DNA from: Gp6-AA40 sp046765795
Lineage (GTDB): Bacteria > Acidobacteriota > Vicinamibacteria > Vicinamibacterales > UBA2999
DNA length: 16,714 nt
Direction of reading: 5' to 3'
Assembly: GCA_046765795.1 (NCBI GenBank)
Contig: JBKPRH010000202.1
Location: 1-16,714, forward strand
Shown here: positions 14,143 to 16,714 of the stretch, in pieces
How positions within the stretch are numbered: position 1 is the first letter of the stretch
How the letters are laid out: the number at the start of each line of letters is the position of its first letter
The notes under the pieces: model-generated
What the model saw: the letters and a program-made list of their open reading frames with translations, nothing else
What the model was told of the DNA's origin: nothing
Databases searched by the model: none
Program-made: the position numbers and the translations under genes

Positions 14143-14199
14143 TCTCCGTTCCTCCGTTGCTCCGTGTCGATCCCTTACCTCCGTCACCCCCGTTCCCTC
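14143..14199 (-). repeat. Family B repeat, right inverted copy next to the HEAT-like gene
   Basis: 57 nt of CTCCGTT words on the + strand, an inverted copy of 13559-13615. Bases 14184-14199 also code for the last residues and the stop of the alpha/beta hydrolase (RERG-stop). The 15-mer at 14153-14167 is identical to 742-756. Confidence 0.85.
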
Positions 14200-15026
14200 A
14201 TGAAATCGAGCTCGGGCATCAAATACCCCCGGAACAACGGGTAGTTCTCGATCATCGGGAAGTGCCCGATGCCCTTCATGATCACCAGCCGCGATCCGGG
14301 AATGGCTGATGCCACCTGGCGGGTCATGTCGGGTGTGGCCGAGTAATCGAACTCACCGGTGAGCAGTGACACCTTGCAGAGGCTGGTGTCGATCGTCTTG
14401 ATTGCCTCGCGACCGTCCCAGTCGATGCTGTAGAAGTGCACATCGCCGGCGTACACGCCTGGGCCGGCCTGGCTGTAGTACCACCAGTTCTCCCTCGCGC
14501 TCGACTCGGGACTCTGCGGCGCACACAGCCCGTAGGTGTAGCTCGCCGCGAGCTCGCCGCCGTGAATCGCCGGATGATGCAGGAACTCGTTGTAGCGTCC
14601 GGGCGCGAATGCGGAGCTCTCGAGTCCGACGATCCCGCGCAGCTCACGCTGAAAATCAACCGCCAGCTTGAGGACGATCGCCCCGCCCATCGAGCAACCG
14701 ACCACGACTGGACGATCGAGTTCGAGCGCGTGCCAGACCGCGCGGATGACAGCGACGTAGCTCTTCGTCGTCAGCCGGTACTTTTCGAGCCACCAGCGAT
14801 CGGGTGGATTCGACCGGCCGTGATACGGCAGGTCGAACGCGATCACGCGAAAGCGATCGGTGACCGCCGTGTCGGTCATGAGGTGTCGGTACTGACGGCT
14901 GTCGGCGCCGGCGGTGTGGAGACACAGCAGCGGAATGCCCTGACCTGCTTCTTCGAAGTAGATGCGATAGCTCGAACCCTCGATCTCGAGGTTCAGGTAT
15001 CGACCAATGATGGGTTCGATGTTCAC
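14184..15026 (-). CDS. Alpha/beta-fold hydrolase
   Basis: 280 residues from the GTG at 15026. The fold is clear: oxyanion region LLCLHTAGADSRQYRHL, strand and loop VIAFDLPYHGRS, nucleophile elbow GCSMGG with S112, acid D227 (LLTGEFDYS) and base H255 (GIGHFPMIENY). The order and spacing fit small-molecule hydrolases of the 3-oxoadipate enol-lactonase/MhpC-like group; the substrate cannot be told. Other in-frame GTGs at 15035 and 15050 are possible, but the latter lies in a family C repeat; none has a good Shine-Dalgarno. The C-terminus RERG and the stop come from the B repeat. It follows the SCP2-like gene by 55 bp in the same direction. Confidence 0.88.
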   Translation of the reverse strand: MNIEPIIGRYLNLEIEGSSYRIYFEEAGQGIPLLCLHTAGADSRQYRHLMTDTAVTDRFRVIAFDLPYHGRSNPPDRWWLEKYRLTTKSYVAVIRAVWHALELDRPVVVGCSMGGAIVLKLAVDFQRELRGIVGLESSAFAPGRYNEFLHHPAIHGGELAASYTYGLCAPQSPESSARENWWYYSQAGPGVYAGDVHFYSIDWDGREAIKTIDTSLCKVSLLTGEFDYSATPDMTRQVASAIPGSRLVIMKGIGHFPMIENYPLFRGYLMPELDFMRERG

Positions 15027-15045
15027 AGACTGCACATGCCTACGA

Positions 15046-15073
15046 CACACAGAGGCACAAAGGCACAGAGGTA
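15046..15073. repeat. Family C repeat (ACAGAGGC/ACAAAGGC words)
   Basis: Three 8-nt units (15049-15056, 15057-15064, 15065-15072) in the spacer between the SCP2-like and hydrolase genes. It is purine-rich on the + strand. The same style as families A and B but with a different word. Confidence 0.75.
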
Positions 15074-15081
15074 CGCGCTCA

Positions 15082-15465
15082 TTATGATGGCCTGACCGTT
15101 CGCATCACTCGCATCGCGCGGTGCAGCGCACGTGCGTGCTGCATCGCCACCAGCGTGTCGCCCTCGAGCACGAAGCCAGGCACGCGCATCAGCATAGCGA
15201 AGACGTCGTGATAAAGGGGTTCGGGTGGATCGCTGAAGAAGCGACGCCAGATGTCGGCGCCGGCGCGAAATCCGAACGCGCACGGCGCATCGAGTTTGGG
15301 CGTGAGAATCGTCTGCACCAGGCGGCCGCGCTCGAAGCGCAACACGCGTCGCTCGTCATCGCAGCTCAATGACATCGACAGCGTGAACCAGTCGCCGATC
15401 ACGGCCATCTCCGGATCCGCATTCAACTGCTGCTGAAAGCGGGTCAACCAGGCTTCGTTGAACAT
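15082..15465 (-). CDS. Small protein, possibly SCP2 sterol-carrier-like
   Basis: 127 residues, soluble, no signal peptide. The order FTLSMSLSCDDERRVLRFERGRLVQTI, AFGFRAGADIWRRFFSDPPEP, YHDVFAMLMRV, FVLEGDTLVAMQHARALHRAM matches the general layout of SCP2-type lipid-binding domains (strands, then a W/F-x-x-F helix, then a helical end), but the match is by impression. No catalytic motif is seen. ATG start at 15465 without a Shine-Dalgarno. It stands between a carboxypeptidase-regulatory-like gene and the hydrolase, in the same direction; pairing with the hydrolase hints that the two act on the same hydrophobic compound (inference). Confidence 0.65.
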   Translation of the reverse strand: MFNEAWLTRFQQQLNADPEMAVIGDWFTLSMSLSCDDERRVLRFERGRLVQTILTPKLDAPCAFGFRAGADIWRRFFSDPPEPLYHDVFAMLMRVPGFVLEGDTLVAMQHARALHRAMRVMRTVRPS

Positions 15466-15478
15466 AGGCGTTGGCTTT

Positions 15479-15546
15479 GGGCTCCGGGCTTTGGGCTTTG
15501 GGCTTTGGGCTTTGGGCTTTGGGCTCTGGGCTTTGGGCTTTGGGCT
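15479..15546 (+). repeat. Family D tandem heptamer repeat (GGGCTTT), G-quadruplex-prone
   Basis: Nine full 7-nt units plus a partial one; seven units are exactly GGGCTTT and two are variants (GGGCTCC first, GGGCTCT seventh). GGG tracts every 7 nt with 4-nt loops meet the usual pattern for an intramolecular G-quadruplex on the + strand. It fills the spacer between two minus-strand genes, so the RNA would carry AAAGCCC. The last two bases reach the stop codon of the 15545-15958 gene. Confidence 0.9.
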
Positions 15547-15958
15547 AACGGCGAATCAGACGCAGCACGGTCATGACACGTTGGCGCTCGGTCAGCGTCA
15601 CGCGTGTGGCGCGAAACGAAAGTTGCTCGAGCATCTCGGGTTTGAGCCCATCGCCAGAACCATCGGCGCCGCTCATCGGATCGGTCGCGGCCACCCAGTA
15701 TTCGCCAGGCGGCAGACTCGTGACCTCGAACGATCCATCCTGCGCCGGCCGCGCAACCTTCAGCGATCGTGATGGCTCGAGCCATTTCGTCCGATCGGTC
15801 GGAAACACCACCACCGAGTAGCTGCTCACTGGCGCGGATTTGGCGTCGGTGACGTGACCACTGATTGCCGCACTCGCCGTTGACGAAGCGCTTTGTGCGA
15901 CGAGCGTCGCGATCGTCATCGCCACGGCGCACACGGTCACGCAGAGTCGGCGTCGCAT
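15545..15958 (-). CDS. Secreted carboxypeptidase-regulatory-like (Ig-fold) domain protein, short paralogue
   Basis: 137 residues. The signal peptide (MRRRLCVTVCAVAMTIATLVAQ) is followed by a single beta-sandwich domain: ISGHVTDAKSAPVSSYSVVVFP, DGSFEVTSLPPGEYWVAA, then VTLTERQRVMTVLRLIRR. The G-x-V-x-D and L-P-P-G-E-Y-x-V-A-A pattern is that of carboxypeptidase regulatory-like domains, which act as binding or spacer modules at the cell surface. The whole mature part is homologous to the C-terminal domain of the gene just upstream. The ATG at 15958 is 3 nt after that gene's stop, with GGAG further upstream. Confidence 0.8.
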   Translation of the reverse strand: MRRRLCVTVCAVAMTIATLVAQSASSTASAAISGHVTDAKSAPVSSYSVVVFPTDRTKWLEPSRSLKVARPAQDGSFEVTSLPPGEYWVAATDPMSGADGSGDGLKPEMLEQLSFRATRVTLTERQRVMTVLRLIRR

Positions 15959-15961
15959 CCA

Positions 15962-16714
15962 CTATCTCCGCGTGAGTGGCAGTGTCATCGTCCGTTCCTG
16001 ACCTTCGTTCAACGTGACTCGTTCGGCTCGCTGAACCAGTAGGTCGAGCGCCTCGGCCGATTGCCAATCGCCACGTGGGAGCGCATCGATCGCGGCGACG
16101 AAATACTCGCCGGGTGGCAGACCGTCAACGTCGAACGATCCACCCTCCCCTGTGACTGCCCGCTTGAGGTGCCGCGATCCGGTGTACCAAGTGGCACGAT
16201 TCGTCGAAAAGGCCAACACGACAAACTCGGTCGCGCGTCTCCTGGCGGCGTCGGTCACGGAGCCGGTGATGCGCGCACCAGCGCTCGAGAGCACCACTTC
16301 CGCGTTAGGAAAGGTCTCCTCGACGAAGCCGAAATCGAACGCTCGATCGGTGACCTCAACTCCGCCGATCGTCACAGCTTTCAAATACCACCCAGACGGC
16401 GCAGGGTACGTGAGCCGCATCGGACCATACAAGCCAGTCAGATAAAACCGGCCGTCGTCATGGACAGCAAGACCTTCCGGTCCACGTCCGTCCGGCGGCG
16501 AACGATCGCCGTCGACTGGCGACGCGTGCAGTACTTGTGCACGCAACGGAAGCCTCGTTCGCCCCTCGGCGAGGAACCGCCCTTCGAGTGTGGCACCAGG
16601 CGTCGTCCTGATTGTCAGCGGCGGCGCATCCTGATCGCCAACAGTGATGTACTCGGATCCAAACTCTGGAGCAACGCCCGGTGCGCGCTCGCCAATCGCG
16701 TGCAACACGTAATC
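15962..16714 (-). CDS. Carboxypeptidase-regulatory-like domain protein, C-terminal part, cut by the window edge
   Basis: The frame is open to the last base (begins DYVLHAIGERAPG), so the 5' part lies outside. Visible: about 250 residues of beta-rich sequence. The part PLTIRTTPGATLEGRFLAEG opens one domain and DGRFYLTGLYGPMRLTYP closes it; a second domain runs from ARITGSVTDAARRRATEFVV through GGSFDVDGLPPGEYFVAA to VTLNEGQERTMTLPLTRR. This is typical of large secreted Acidobacteriota proteins with repeated Ig-like/carboxypeptidase-regulatory modules. No catalytic peptidase domain is in view. Confidence 0.75.
   Translation of the reverse strand, partial: DYVLHAIGERAPGVAPEFGSEYITVGDQDAPPLTIRTTPGATLEGRFLAEGRTRLPLRAQVLHASPVDGDRSPPDGRGPEGLAVHDDGRFYLTGLYGPMRLTYPAPSGWYLKAVTIGGVEVTDRAFDFGFVEETFPNAEVVLSSAGARITGSVTDAARRRATEFVVLAFSTNRATWYTGSRHLKRAVTGEGGSFDVDGLPPGEYFVAAIDALPRGDWQSAEALDLLVQRAERVTLNEGQERTMTLPLTRR

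Noticed and set aside
13559..14199. Insertion sequence with transposase, or CRISPR array
   Set aside because: No transposase motif exists between the inverted repeats, and none of the spacer repeats has the regular repeat-spacer layout of a CRISPR array.
14436..15095. Plus-strand open frame of 219 codons
   Set aside because: It is antisense to the alpha/beta hydrolase, whose catalytic triad is clear.
15444..16067. Minus-strand frame containing SPKPKAQSPKP repeats
   Set aside because: The proline-rich repeat is a translation of the GGGCTTT array, and the rest is an alternate frame of the carboxypeptidase-regulatory-like genes.

Overview
The window is 16.7 kb of high-GC bacterial chromosome. 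It holds 17 protein-coding genes, none in common with a phage or plasmid, and no RNA gene, CRISPR array or transposase was seen. Gene content (PQQ-type quinoprotein, S9 and M49 peptidases, two acyltransferase-3/HGSNAT-like membrane proteins, NIPSNAP, YciI, DUF1761, DinB, an ECF sigma factor with a membrane partner, carboxypeptidase-regulatory-like secreted proteins) and the spacers filled with short-word repeats both suggest a member of the Acidobacteriota, perhaps Vicinamibacteria-like. That placement is an inference from gene families and style; no marker gene is present.

Layout. 11-694 (+) is an unrecognised two-helix membrane protein whose frame is open to the window edge. 3283-790 (-) runs DUF1761 membrane protein, YciI-like, NIPSNAP, multi-helix acyltransferase; the last two are 3 nt apart. 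3347-5383 (+) is a lipoprotein-type M49 peptidase (DPP III family). 9799-5448 (-) runs S9 prolyl-oligopeptidase-type peptidase, HGSNAT-like membrane protein (1-nt TGATG overlap), macrodomain hydrolase, DinB-like protein (22-nt overlap). 9883-11826 (+) is a secreted PQQ-dependent dehydrogenase. 13547-11863 (-) is an ECF sigma factor, a single-helix anti-sigma-like protein (ATGA overlap) and an exported coiled-coil protein. 14132-13617 (-) is a HEAT-repeat-like frame with no proper start. 16714-14184 (-) runs two related carboxypeptidase-regulatory-like secreted proteins, a possible SCP2-like protein and an alpha/beta hydrolase.

The most unusual feature is in the spacers. Many spacers over about 35 bp carry a purine/pyrimidine-asymmetric repeat with a 7-8 nt period, or a compact palindrome. 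I see four word families: A, AAAGGC/AAAGGTC words (2759-2885, 5373-5446, 6561-6594); B, AACGGAG words (701-787, 13559-13615, 14143-14199); C, ACAGAGGC words (15046-15073); D, GGGCTTT words (15479-15546). A fifth class, E, is perfect 18-20 nt palindromes (2396-2413, 2425-2442, 9355-9372, 11834-11853). One E copy and a related imperfect one lie inside the S9 peptidase gene and are translated. Two B copies of 57 nt face each other and bracket the HEAT-like gene exactly, like terminal inverted repeats of a cassette.

Functionally the window looks like ordinary chromosomal content: peptide degradation (M49 lipoprotein, S9 peptidase), periplasmic sugar/alcohol oxidation (quinoprotein), envelope modification (two acyltransferases), ADP-ribose chemistry (macrodomain), and one ECF signalling unit. 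No spacer exceeds 300 bp.
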